25,025 nucleotides of DNA from Bacteroidales bacterium. Its GTDB lineage: Bacteria > Bacteroidota > Bacteroidia > Bacteroidales > UBA932. The translations under genes were made by a program, and so were the position numbers. Under the pieces are notes generated by a model. It saw only the letters and a program-made list of their open reading frames with translations, was not told where the DNA came from and did no database searches. Location: the NCBI GenBank assembly GCA_009774765.1, contig VSOK01000038.1:1-25025 (forward strand), in the 5' to 3' direction. This document shows, piece after piece, positions 1 to 8,260 of the stretch (position 1 is its first letter; every line of letters begins with the position of its first letter).

Positions 1-1083
1 ATAGAATACCGCACGGTGGTTCCCTATGAGGGCTGGATGGGCAAGGCTGAGTTCAGTGCCGTGAGCGAGCTTCGCGGCTGCTGCAGCGAGGCTGTCGGCG
101 GTATCAGCGAGCCTCTTGTGTCGCTCAGCCTTGAGCCAGACCGTTTCGTTCCCGTGTTCGTCTATCTCCGTCCTGCGGGTGAATCGGTTAAGGTCCGCGT
201 CGAGAGCGGCACTGCCTACATCGATTATCCTGTGAGCCGCACTGACATAGATCCCGGTTACCGTAACAACCGTTTCGAACTTGAGAAGATCCTGTCCACG
301 ATAGACGTCGTGCGCAACGATTCCGATACCCGCATAATGTCTGTCAGAATCAAGGGGTATGCGTCTCCGGAGAGCCCTTATGAGAACAATGAGCGTCTGG
401 CCAAAGGCCGTACCGAGACATTGAAATCCTATGTCCTCGGACAGTATGGCTTCGCTGACTCCCTCATCACCACGTCCTACGAGGCCGAGGACTGGGCCGG
501 TCTTGAGCGTTATGTCGAGAGCTCGTCTCTCGGTGGCCGTGATGGTATTCTTGAGATCATCCGCAGCGGCCTTGAGCCTGACGCGAGGGAATGGAAGCTC
601 AAGAAGACCTATCCCGAAGCCTATGCCTATCTGTTGAGGAACGTCTATCCGTCGCTCCGCCATTCTGACTATGCCGTTGAGTACGAGGTCCGCGCATATA
701 CCGACATAGAAGAGATAAGGCGTCTTCTGAAGAGCCGTCCCCAGAATCTGAGCCTCGGCGAGATGTACCTTGCCGCGGGTTCAATGGAGGTCGGGAGCTC
801 CGAGTACAACGAGGTGTTCGAGATAGCGGTCCGTATGTTCCCCGAGGACGAGGCTGCGAACCTGAATGCAGCTAACACTGCGATGAGCCTTGGTGATCTT
901 GAGCGTGCTTCAAAATATCTGGCCAAGGCCGGTGACAGTGCGGAGGCCGTGTATGCCCGTGGTATATATGCCGCCTTGTCTGAAGATTATGACCTGGCCG
1001 GACGTCTGTTTGCCGAAGCCTCCGGGCTTGGAATAGAGGAGGCTGATGCTGCTGCCGCCAGGATTGCTGAATTGAAAAAATAA
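1..1083 (+). CDS. DUF3868-type OmpA-like fimbrial operon protein, 5' truncated
   Basis: The reading frame is open from the first base of the window, so the N-terminus lies upstream and the GTG at 16 is not a real start. The visible 360 residues contain a VPYEGWM segment, a PVSRTDIDPGYRNN segment and an OmpA-like stretch (GYASPESPYENNERLAKGRT) that in OmpA-family domains contacts peptidoglycan. The pattern, including TSYEAEDWAGL and LEPDAREWKLKKTYPE, matches from memory DUF3868 proteins that precede fimbrillin genes in Bacteroidales. The last 110 residues or so look like TPR helices (MFPEDEAANLNAANTAMSLGDLERA). A role in outer-membrane or periplasmic fimbrial assembly is inferred; the biochemical function of this family is not settled. 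The next gene begins 26 bases downstream in the same direction. Confidence 0.85.
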   Translation: MEYRTVVPYEGWMGKAEFSAVSELRGCCSEAVGGISEPLVSLSLEPDRFVPVFVYLRPAGESVKVRVESGTAYIDYPVSRTDIDPGYRNNRFELEKILSTIDVVRNDSDTRIMSVRIKGYASPESPYENNERLAKGRTETLKSYVLGQYGFADSLITTSYEAEDWAGLERYVESSSLGGRDGILEIIRSGLEPDAREWKLKKTYPEAYAYLLRNVYPSLRHSDYAVEYEVRAYTDIEEIRRLLKSRPQNLSLGEMYLAAGSMEVGSSEYNEVFEIAVRMFPEDEAANLNAANTAMSLGDLERASKYLAKAGDSAEAVYARGIYAALSEDYDLAGRLFAEASGLGIEEADAAAARIAELKK

Positions 1084-1109
1084 TAAAGTGATAGTAAAAT
1101 AAGGTAATT

Positions 1110-3011
1110 ATGAAAAATTGGAGTAAGTTTTTGATTTGCGCCTGCATAATGGTGCTGTCCGCCGGCTGCGGCGAAAAGGAGCTTGACAGGAACGCTGTTC
1201 CTGGTGACAACAATTCAAAAGATGCTGTCTATATGAACGTTGCGGTACAGCTGCCTGTCGGTCCCGGCACCCGAAGTGAGACGAATCCCGGTGGCGGAAG
1301 CAGTAGCGGTGTCGAGGTCGGCAAGGACAATGAGAACAAGGTGAACTCTATCCTTCTTGTCATTGCGGACAAGGACAACAAGTTCATCGCCTACGGTGAC
1401 AGGAGCGGTGAGACTCTCCATTCTGTTACCTCAGACAAGGTGGCTTCTGTCCAGACAATCTCCAAATCCACATTGAAGGAATATTATGGTGATAACGGTG
1501 TCCTGACTGATGAAGAACGTCAGATATCCGTATTCGTGTTCTGTAATCCTACAAAGGCCCTTTCTGACTATATTTCAGAAGTCAAGAAAGGTGACTCCAA
1601 CTGGTATGACGGGGTCTGCAGCCTTTCTGAGACACCTGCAGGCGAAGCGGACAATGCTGCAATATGGGGCGGTACAAAACACGATGGTGGATTCCTGATG
1701 TCTACTGCTTCTGTTTCCGGTAAAAAGAGACTTCCTGCAAGCTTTTCTGACTGGGATGACTATACATCTGCAGACAAGGCCTTCAACCTGTCAGGCATGA
1801 ACAACGCGTCTACTGACAAAGAGATCAACAACGGCAGTGCTATTCCGGTGGAGCGTTCGGTCGCACGTTTTGATTTCCGTGACGGAAGTGCAGGTGACAA
1901 CACGTATGATGTTATCAAGAACAGCGAAAACAACACTATTGTCAAGATCCAGCTCCAGAAGATGGCCCTTGTCAATATGAGCCGCAACTTCTATTATCTT
2001 CGCCGTGTCTCCAATGGGGGAGTTGACGATCCTGTTACGCTCTGTGGTCTGGAGACATCAAGCAACTATGTGATCGACACTGACGCTTTGGCAAAGAGAA
2101 ATCCGTCTACGATAATTTCAGGAAACAAATATTCAGATCATTTCAACTTCTGCCTCGGCAGCACAGCGGATGGCAAATGGACTATTGATGCTATCGCACG
2201 AAACCAGTGGTATACATCCAAAGTCGAAGATGTCCTCGGAGGTGTGACAAGCGATAAGGATTACCGTATCTGGCGTTATGTGACAGAGAACACCATTCCT
2301 GAAGCAGACCAGCAGAAGAACGGCCTTTCTACAGGAATCGTGTTCAAAGGCGAGATGATAGCCGCTGACGGCGCGACCGGATCTTTGGTTGATGCTATCT
2401 CCAATGCGACCGGAAATGCTGCAGATGCCATACTATATTCCTACTCCAACAGCATCTACGTGACATGGAAAGAAGTGCGTGCACATGCGATAGAGGCAGG
2501 AGTCGGCAGCGAATTCTATCAGGCCGTGTTCGGTGTCAACTTGAAAGTGGAGCCTAAAGCTGAATCCGATACAACTGCCGCTGTCTACAGTGATGATGTT
2601 AATAGTCCTGACTATAAATGGGATGTATGGCATAATAAGAATAGTCATATCACAGATGGTCCTTCTCTGTCTGAATTCAAGGCAGCTGCGACCAAGGCCA
2701 ACTTCACTCTTTATGAGTCAAGCGTTGACGCTGATTACGGTGCAGGATATTACTGCTACTACTTCTACTGGAACCGTCACAATGACAACGGCAACAATGG
2801 CGTGATGAATCCTATGGAGTTTTCGGTAGTCCGCAACAATGTGTACAAGCTTGCCGTTACAAAGATCAACAGGCTCGGTCATCCGCGGGTATCCGAGAAC
2901 AACCCTGATCCTGTGGATCCTGACGACCCTAACGAGAAGGGCGATGTCTATCTGAACGTATCGGTGGAAGTCCTTCCTTGGACAGTCCGTGAGAACAATA
3001 TAGAATTCTAA
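1110..3011 (+). CDS. Mfa1-type major fimbrillin lipoprotein (type V pilus subunit)
   Basis: 633 residues. A signal peptide ends in the lipobox LSAGC with acylated Cys20. Residues 38-50 (DAVYMNVAVQLPV) form a predicted first beta strand, followed by a loop with Arg55 (GPGTRSE). In type V pilins of Porphyromonas gingivalis an Arg-specific protease removes this strand and opens a groove for the next subunit. The C-terminus has the fimbrillin ending (VVRNNVYKLAVTKINRLG, a DPDDPNE linker, then GDVYLNVSVEVLPWTV), the expected donor strand. It is long for a FimA pilin and suits the Mfa1 group with a Fimbrillin_C domain. Position between the DUF3868 gene and an Mfa2-like anchor supports the major shaft subunit. 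The exact cleavage site and family branch are inferred. Confidence 0.85.
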   Translation: MKNWSKFLICACIMVLSAGCGEKELDRNAVPGDNNSKDAVYMNVAVQLPVGPGTRSETNPGGGSSSGVEVGKDNENKVNSILLVIADKDNKFIAYGDRSGETLHSVTSDKVASVQTISKSTLKEYYGDNGVLTDEERQISVFVFCNPTKALSDYISEVKKGDSNWYDGVCSLSETPAGEADNAAIWGGTKHDGGFLMSTASVSGKKRLPASFSDWDDYTSADKAFNLSGMNNASTDKEINNGSAIPVERSVARFDFRDGSAGDNTYDVIKNSENNTIVKIQLQKMALVNMSRNFYYLRRVSNGGVDDPVTLCGLETSSNYVIDTDALAKRNPSTIISGNKYSDHFNFCLGSTADGKWTIDAIARNQWYTSKVEDVLGGVTSDKDYRIWRYVTENTIPEADQQKNGLSTGIVFKGEMIAADGATGSLVDAISNATGNAADAILYSYSNSIYVTWKEVRAHAIEAGVGSEFYQAVFGVNLKVEPKAESDTTAAVYSDDVNSPDYKWDVWHNKNSHITDGPSLSEFKAAATKANFTLYESSVDADYGAGYYCYYFYWNRHNDNGNNGVMNPMEFSVVRNNVYKLAVTKINRLGHPRVSENNPDPVDPDDPNEKGDVYLNVSVEVLPWTVRENNIEF

Positions 3012-3022
3012 GCCAATAAAAA

Positions 3023-4039
3023 ATGCGAAGCGGAAAATGGCATATCATTTCAACATTTGCGGGTGCGGTCCTTTTTGCCGCATCTGCAGGTGTTGCATTT
3101 TCGTCCTGCGAACGCATCTATGATGACCTGGAGCCATGTCCTCACGGCGTGTCGTTGCGTTTCGTCTACGACTACAATATGGAATATGCAAATGCGTTCC
3201 CGTCGAGTGTGGATTGTCTGACGCTCTACATCTATGACAGTGACGGCCGTTATGTTGACACGGAAACGGTGACAGGAGCACAGCTCCAGGACGAAAATTA
3301 CCGTATGACGCTGGACCTGGACAAGGGAACCTACCGTTTTATCGCGTATGGCGGTCTTGCCTGCGGTGAAAAGACATTCTCCGTCGTTCAGGAACCGTCT
3401 TCCGGAAGTATGTATACTGATATGCGTGTGGAGATGGACAAAGACCGTCTTTCGGCTCCTGCAGCCGGGGACCGTCGTCTTCATAACCTGTTCTGGGGAG
3501 ATCTTACCCTTGCTACAGCGGATCTGTACAGTGAGGGGACGGTGGAGATGATGAAGAATACAAACAATATCCGTATTGTACTCCAGCAGCTTAACGGTGA
3601 ACCTGTCAGAGTCGATGATTTCAGTTTTGAGATAACCGACGACAATACTCTCTTCGGATACAACAATGACCTTATCCCCAACGGAATGGTGACATATACC
3701 CCATGGTCATCAGGAGAGGCTGTGGCGGGCGTATCGGGAGAAGGACAGCCTGTCGTGGTTGCATATTCCGAGTTTTCTGTTTCACGTCTGATGAAAAAGA
3801 ATTCCCCTAAACTTATAATCAGGCTTAAGGACGGAGGAAAGGAGGTTGTGAACATTCCTGTCAATGACTACCTTCTTCTTCTCAAGAGTGACCTGTATTC
3901 CAAGATGGAACCTCAGGAATTTCTTGACAGGGAAAGCGTATGGTCTGTGGTGTTCTTTCTCGGAAGCGATATGAGCTGGATCAGGACGCATATCAAAATC
4001 AATGACTGGACAGTGAGAATCAATAATACGGAGATGTAA
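3023..4039 (+). CDS. FimB/Mfa2-family fimbrial anchor lipoprotein
   Basis: 338 residues. The signal peptide is long and ends in the lipobox AFSSC with Cys29. The mature start (CERIYDDLEPCPHGVSLRF) is the hallmark of the Mfa2/FimB family: a conserved D-L-PC motif followed by a strand. A second conserved patch is RLHNLFWGDLT near residues 152-162. In P. gingivalis the family caps or anchors the base of the fimbria in the outer membrane and limits its length. ATG at 3023 is chosen because it gives the full signal peptide, 11 bases after the major subunit stop. The following gene starts one base after this stop, so the two are probably translationally coupled. Confidence 0.88.
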   Translation: MRSGKWHIISTFAGAVLFAASAGVAFSSCERIYDDLEPCPHGVSLRFVYDYNMEYANAFPSSVDCLTLYIYDSDGRYVDTETVTGAQLQDENYRMTLDLDKGTYRFIAYGGLACGEKTFSVVQEPSSGSMYTDMRVEMDKDRLSAPAAGDRRLHNLFWGDLTLATADLYSEGTVEMMKNTNNIRIVLQQLNGEPVRVDDFSFEITDDNTLFGYNNDLIPNGMVTYTPWSSGEAVAGVSGEGQPVVVAYSEFSVSRLMKKNSPKLIIRLKDGGKEVVNIPVNDYLLLLKSDLYSKMEPQEFLDRESVWSVVFFLGSDMSWIRTHIKINDWTVRINNTEM

Positions 4040-4040
4040 G

Positions 4041-5081
4041 ATGAAACGGGTGGCATCAGTTTTCATATTATGCCTTGCCTTGCTGCCGGCGTTTTTCGCC
4101 TGCAGCCCTGCCGTGGACTGCAACGTGGCCGGTGACGCCCCCGGGTTTGTCAACCTGGACATAAGCGTGGCCTTGTCCGATGTCTCTGATGCGCTCACGA
4201 AAGCTGATGATAAAGATGCGGCTAATGACAATGAAAAGATGCAGAGTCTCCGCATTGTCATTGTACGTCCCGACCTGACCGTTGAAGCCAACAGGCGTAT
4301 TAATCTGAAGGCGGTCCTGAATCACGAAGAGGAGTATTTCAAGGTTGCCGCCAATGAGCGCAAGATGATATATCTCTTTGTCAATGAGGATACTGAGATT
4401 GTCTCTGAATCAGACAACATCAGGCGCAGGGTGGTGGACTATGAGCTCGGCAATATCATTGTCGGCAGACCGTTCCCGAAAGAGGAAATTGAAAACCTGA
4501 CCATAAATATGGACAGCAGGACAGGGCAGCTTTCAGGACCTCTGCCGATGAGCGGGATGCATTATGTTGATGTGCCGGGAAAGGATCATTCCTGCAGCCT
4601 CTTTGTAGCAAGGGCTGCCGTGAAGTTCACTTTCCGCATAACAAACAGAAGTTCGGAGAATATTGGGCTGAACGGTCTTGCAATCAGCAAGATGGCAAGC
4701 AAGGAATGGTATATGCCGCGTGCTGAATATGATGCTGACAGGGAGGTCATCGACTATGAGGTCCCTCCTTTTGACGGTGACAACGGATATTATATTTTCA
4801 GGAATGATTTTTCCCCGTCCATTCCTCTGTCCGGCAGTACGGTTGAATTGAAGCCTATTTATCTGCTTGAAGGCAAGTATAATAAAGACTATTCCCTGTC
4901 GATTATGCTGAACGGTTCGGAGAGGAGGATGGCTGATTTTGATAATCTTCCTATGCTTGCGCGGAATACGCATGTCGTGGTAAACATTACTATCAAAGAA
5001 GGTGCGAAGATCACTTGGGAAGTTGATGTTGTCCCGTATGACGAAATAGATCTCGGACCTGTTTTCGGACTGGATTCTTAA
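4041..5081 (+). CDS. Minor fimbrial subunit lipoprotein, FimA superfamily
   Basis: 346 residues with lipobox AFFAC (Cys21). An N-terminal strand (GFVNLDISVALSD) is followed by a charged loop (TKADDKDAANDNEK) and then QSLRIVIV, the layout of FimA-superfamily subunits in which the first strand is removed by proteolysis. The C-terminus (ITWEVDVVPYDEIDLGPVFGL) resembles the end of other minor Bacteroidales fimbrial proteins. The likely role is an adaptor between shaft and tip or an accessory subunit, comparable in place to FimC/Mfa4-type genes. It cannot be assigned to one of these by sequence reading alone. It lies one base after the Mfa2-like gene and 26 bases before the putative tip gene. Confidence 0.7.
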   Translation: MKRVASVFILCLALLPAFFACSPAVDCNVAGDAPGFVNLDISVALSDVSDALTKADDKDAANDNEKMQSLRIVIVRPDLTVEANRRINLKAVLNHEEEYFKVAANERKMIYLFVNEDTEIVSESDNIRRRVVDYELGNIIVGRPFPKEEIENLTINMDSRTGQLSGPLPMSGMHYVDVPGKDHSCSLFVARAAVKFTFRITNRSSENIGLNGLAISKMASKEWYMPRAEYDADREVIDYEVPPFDGDNGYYIFRNDFSPSIPLSGSTVELKPIYLLEGKYNKDYSLSIMLNGSERRMADFDNLPMLARNTHVVVNITIKEGAKITWEVDVVPYDEIDLGPVFGLDS

Positions 5082-5107
5082 AGTTAAAAGTTGGCGTACA
5101 ACACAAG

Positions 5108-7921
5108 ATGAACAGGAAAATCATATATGAGTTTTTGTCAGGTATCATAATGATGCTTGGCCTGTGCTCCTGCATCGATGAACCTTTGTTTGAAAATGAT
5201 GTTGTCGGTGAAGGGGAGAGCACGGTCGCATTCGGCGTGACATTCCGTCCGGTGGATGAGACTTCTCTCGGCAGGACTAAAAGTGTCGCAGGAAACGCGA
5301 TCCGGGAAATAAATGATATGTCGGTTGTCCTGTACAAGGAGAACGGCTCTTTTGCGGCATATTATTATTTCAACCGTGACCAGTTGACATTGACTGACGA
5401 GGTGCGTCCGGGCAGCCACGAAGGTGAGACCAGGCACGCTTCATTCACGTGCAGTATTCCATACGGGAAATACCGTATTTATGCCATAGCAAATATGGGC
5501 AATCTGATGACGGATGACAGGATTCTGACGGAAGCGGAATTCAAGGCGTTGCCTGTGAGATGGAATAAGGATGACATCGCACGAAACAATCAGATGTCCG
5601 GGTATTTCAGCAAGGACAAAACGACCGCATACGCCAAAGGGGATGCACCGTTGCTGACCATAGATGAATCAGATATCAGCCTGTATTCCTGGATCCGCCG
5701 TGCTGCATCCAAGGTGACTGTGGCATTTGATGCGAAAAGACTGAATGAGAACATTTACATATATCTCAAATCCGCTCAGATAAAGGATATTCCGGTTGAC
5801 TGCAAACTTGTTGACAAGAATACGCCGGATGACATATCCGAGCTGTATCACGAAGGGGATACCATCAGTTACGGCAAGGGTGAGGACCATCTGATGTGGC
5901 CGTTTCTTTCCTGCGGACGGGGAGCCAATACCTACGGCAGCCACGACAATGATGCCCCGTCGCTTTTCTTCTATGAGAATATGCAGGGGATTCATCCTGA
6001 CAAGCATAAATATGATACGCTTGCCACCAAGGACAACGTGCCTTACGGAACATATCTTGAGGTCAAAGGGTACTATATCAACAAATCCAATGAGAATCCT
6101 TCATACGGAGATATCACATACCGCTGTATGCTCGGAAAGAATATGACCGATGATTTCAATGCTGAGCGCAATACCCACTATAAGCTGACATTGGTGTTCA
6201 ATAAAGATGCGAACAATCCGGACTGGCATATCGAGTATGACTATGAGCCTGCGCCGCCTGAGATTATGGTTCCGAGTCCTATTTATATATCGTATCTGGC
6301 AAATCAGAGCGTTGATATTCCTGTCACCATATACTATGACAAAAATATTACGTCGGTCAAGTCCGTGACCGCGGAAATCATACGTAATGATTGGGGATTC
6401 GAGGGGCATAAGTATGACTATACCAACAAGGAACTGACCAACGGGTTCCTTTCTTTGGAATTGCTGCACACCAACACGTTGACGGATAGGGTCAAACAAT
6501 ATGCTCCTAAAAAGACCTATACAGTGTTCGATGAGACTACTGATGAAAAGTATACGATAAAGGTTCCGGTTTATACAAGACCTATGAATATGGGCAGCAG
6601 TTTCTCCGGCAACAGTTATTTCGTAGGACACAGACGTTATGCTACTGTAAGGCTGACAGCTACGCTTGCTGATGAAAGTGTGGTCGTAAAGCCTTTTGAC
6701 GTGGAGATAATCCAGTCCCGGCGTCTTGTAAACCCGAAGGGAATCTGGCGCAAATGGGACTCGGAAAAACCTTTTCGCATTACATTGAAGAATTCTGACT
6801 CCTCGCCTACAGTCGCTACTGAGTTTGAACCTTTGCTGTCTGACGGACCGTGGACGGCTTCAATTGTGAAAGGCGCCGATTGGGTGCGGATCAAAGATAC
6901 CGAAAGCCAGGCTTGGGGGACAGAAGATGTGACGGGAGGCACAGGCTCGAAGATAGAGTTTGATTACAAGCCTGTCTCCAAGTGTTCCGGTGAGGACGAA
7001 AGCCGCTTCGGACTGATTGAAATAAAATTCCACAACAATACCTGTACGCACATAGTGCTGGTAAGCCAGGGGACGGCACCGGTTGAGCTTAACGGCAGGA
7101 AGTGGCATCTGACCAATGTGAAATACAGCGGAACCGATGTTGAGAACCCTCTGATGGAAGGCTCTATGTTTGCCTTCGGAAACTCAGACAATGCGATTTT
7201 GTCCTCGAATAACCTGAAAGATGGCTATGGATTTGACATTTCCTGCCTTTGGAAAAGATTTGACGTATATGACTCCAAAGGAGATGTCCAGCAAAGGATA
7301 CTGAACGATATCGGACATTCCTTGAAAGGATTTACTGATGACGGAATGACGGAAAACGGCAAGTGCCGTGTGGCAAATGCTGCAGATTGGGCTGATCTTG
7401 CCACAGATAAATACATACGCTATTATGGTATTCTTTACGGGGATGAGTGTGAAGAGACCCTCAGTTCCAACAAAGTCACAAACACTTATACGGATCCAGG
7501 GGATGTAAAGGGCATAAGAGGGTGTTTCGTTTGTGACACCTTGACAGGCAGGCATCTGTTCTTCCCTATCGGTAATACCGGTTATGGACGAAGAAAATAT
7601 ATCGATAATACCAATAGGGATGCAGCTACGCATCCACGACAGGGGGAAGGCGTGTTGAAGTATGCTTCAAGAACTTCTGAGATGGATGAGGCAACAGCCA
7701 AAAAACTTCCTAACTATTACAGCCTGTGGAATGAGACTGGTGCTGTATATCTGTATGGCGAAAGGAAAATGGTCCCTAACGGGTCCAATCCGTCGGATAC
7801 CTTGTATCACTATGGGTTCGACATCAATTATTTCAGTTTCGGATTTGAGGAATTTGCTGTGGATATGGTGCGCAACCAAGGACGTTCAGACTTCTGTTTT
7901 ATCCGCAGGATAGACAACTGA
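5108..7921 (+). CDS. Large DUF4906-like fimbrial tip lipoprotein with BACON-like domain
   Basis: 937 residues with lipobox GLCSC (Cys22). The N-terminal part follows the DUF4906 pattern as remembered: a strand (STVAFGVTFRPVD), a basic cleavage-like loop (LGRTKS), IREINDMSVVLYKENG, YGKYRIYAIANMGNL, and SWIRRAASKVTVAFD near residue 200. Residues of about 555-660 look like a BACON or related immunoglobulin-like domain (WTASIVKGADWVRI ... HNNTCTHIVLVSQGT). The last 270 residues form a separate domain with Trp, Gly and Tyr-rich segments ending in FCFIRRI, somewhat like the ending of C-type-lectin-like Fib_succ_major domains. A large final gene in such operons is usually the tip adhesin; ligand unknown. 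It is followed by a folded element at 7972-8062. Confidence 0.75.
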   Translation: MNRKIIYEFLSGIIMMLGLCSCIDEPLFENDVVGEGESTVAFGVTFRPVDETSLGRTKSVAGNAIREINDMSVVLYKENGSFAAYYYFNRDQLTLTDEVRPGSHEGETRHASFTCSIPYGKYRIYAIANMGNLMTDDRILTEAEFKALPVRWNKDDIARNNQMSGYFSKDKTTAYAKGDAPLLTIDESDISLYSWIRRAASKVTVAFDAKRLNENIYIYLKSAQIKDIPVDCKLVDKNTPDDISELYHEGDTISYGKGEDHLMWPFLSCGRGANTYGSHDNDAPSLFFYENMQGIHPDKHKYDTLATKDNVPYGTYLEVKGYYINKSNENPSYGDITYRCMLGKNMTDDFNAERNTHYKLTLVFNKDANNPDWHIEYDYEPAPPEIMVPSPIYISYLANQSVDIPVTIYYDKNITSVKSVTAEIIRNDWGFEGHKYDYTNKELTNGFLSLELLHTNTLTDRVKQYAPKKTYTVFDETTDEKYTIKVPVYTRPMNMGSSFSGNSYFVGHRRYATVRLTATLADESVVVKPFDVEIIQSRRLVNPKGIWRKWDSEKPFRITLKNSDSSPTVATEFEPLLSDGPWTASIVKGADWVRIKDTESQAWGTEDVTGGTGSKIEFDYKPVSKCSGEDESRFGLIEIKFHNNTCTHIVLVSQGTAPVELNGRKWHLTNVKYSGTDVENPLMEGSMFAFGNSDNAILSSNNLKDGYGFDISCLWKRFDVYDSKGDVQQRILNDIGHSLKGFTDDGMTENGKCRVANAADWADLATDKYIRYYGILYGDECEETLSSNKVTNTYTDPGDVKGIRGCFVCDTLTGRHLFFPIGNTGYGRRKYIDNTNRDAATHPRQGEGVLKYASRTSEMDEATAKKLPNYYSLWNETGAVYLYGERKMVPNGSNPSDTLYHYGFDINYFSFGFEEFAVDMVRNQGRSDFCFIRRIDN

Positions 7922-7925
7922 TGAC

Positions 7926-8107
7926 ATTTTGTATGATACGATATAACGGAACCTATTGAAGCGTATATAATGTCTATGCCTGTAACTATTGGCGGCATTG
8001 GCTCCCGAAAAGGGAGGGGACCCACGTGGTGGGGAGGACCGCCAATAGTTACAGGCATAGACTGTTTTTCCTGCTTATTGATTTGACTTTTGACAATCAT
8101 ACAAAAT
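7926..8107. repeat. 12-bp inverted repeat enclosing the folded element
   Basis: ATTTTGTATGAT at 7926-7937 is the exact reverse complement of ATCATACAAAAT at 8096-8107. The arms lie outside the 24-bp inverted repeat and are nested around it, giving an 182-bp symmetrical unit. The pairing stops after 12 bases on both sides. The sequence is AT-rich, so a chance match is possible. Confidence 0.5.
7972..8062. repeat. 91-bp folded element: perfect 24-bp inverted repeat with two inner hairpins
   Basis: Arms 7972-7995 and 8039-8062 are perfectly complementary over 24 bases (left arm begins GTCTATGCCTGTAACTA). The 43-base interior contains two more perfect hairpins: CTCCC/GGGAG around GAAAA, and CCCAC/GTGGG around GTG. 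The predicted shape is a long stem leading to a three-way junction. On the + strand the right arm is followed by a five-T run at 8065-8069, so it could terminate the fimbrial operon. The stem is unusually long and G+C-rich inside for an ordinary terminator, and a repeated palindromic element (REP or MITE-like) is an alternative. No target-site duplication is visible. Confidence 0.8.
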
Positions 8108-8160
8108 ACGAGCAGATGTGTGTTTTGCAAGTTGTTGAGAGTCAGTAGTATAAGAAAATG

Positions 8161-8204
8161 AAACCTGCTTTGCCCATCCATTATGACGGGGGCAAAGCAG
8201 GTTT
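8161..8204 (-). terminator. Probable intrinsic terminator of the sus-like operon
   Basis: A perfect 15-bp inverted repeat (AAACCTGCTTTGCCC at 8161-8175, its complement at 8190-8204) has a 14-base loop. Read on the minus strand it lies about 57 bases after the GH97 stop and is followed by a T-rich tail (GGTTTCATTTTCTT), the form of an intrinsic terminator. On the + strand the tail (TTTGTCTTG) is weaker, so it may act only as a backup for the fimbrial operon. Confidence 0.75.
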
Positions 8205-8260
8205 GTCTTGTATAAGTGTCTTATTTACAAATATTTATAAAATACTATCCTGCTCGTGTT

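Larger units (their letters stand above)
7922..8260. other. Intergenic region between two convergent operons
   Basis: No coding region is supported in these 339 bases. They separate the stop of the fimbrial tip gene from the stop of the GH97 gene, so both operons should end here. They contain the folded element at 7972-8062, a 12-bp inverted repeat around it and a hairpin at 8161-8204. The segment 8205-8260 is AT-rich 3' untranslated sequence of the GH97 gene. Short open frames across the region have no recognisable start context or domain. Confidence 0.8.

Noticed and set aside
16..1083. GTG at 16 as start of the first gene
   Set aside because: The frame is open to base 1 and the family has a long N-terminal part, so the gene is simply cut by the window edge.
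3782..4291. Minus-strand open frame across the Mfa2 and minor-subunit junction
   Set aside because: It is a shadow of two well-supported genes, with no recognisable protein features.
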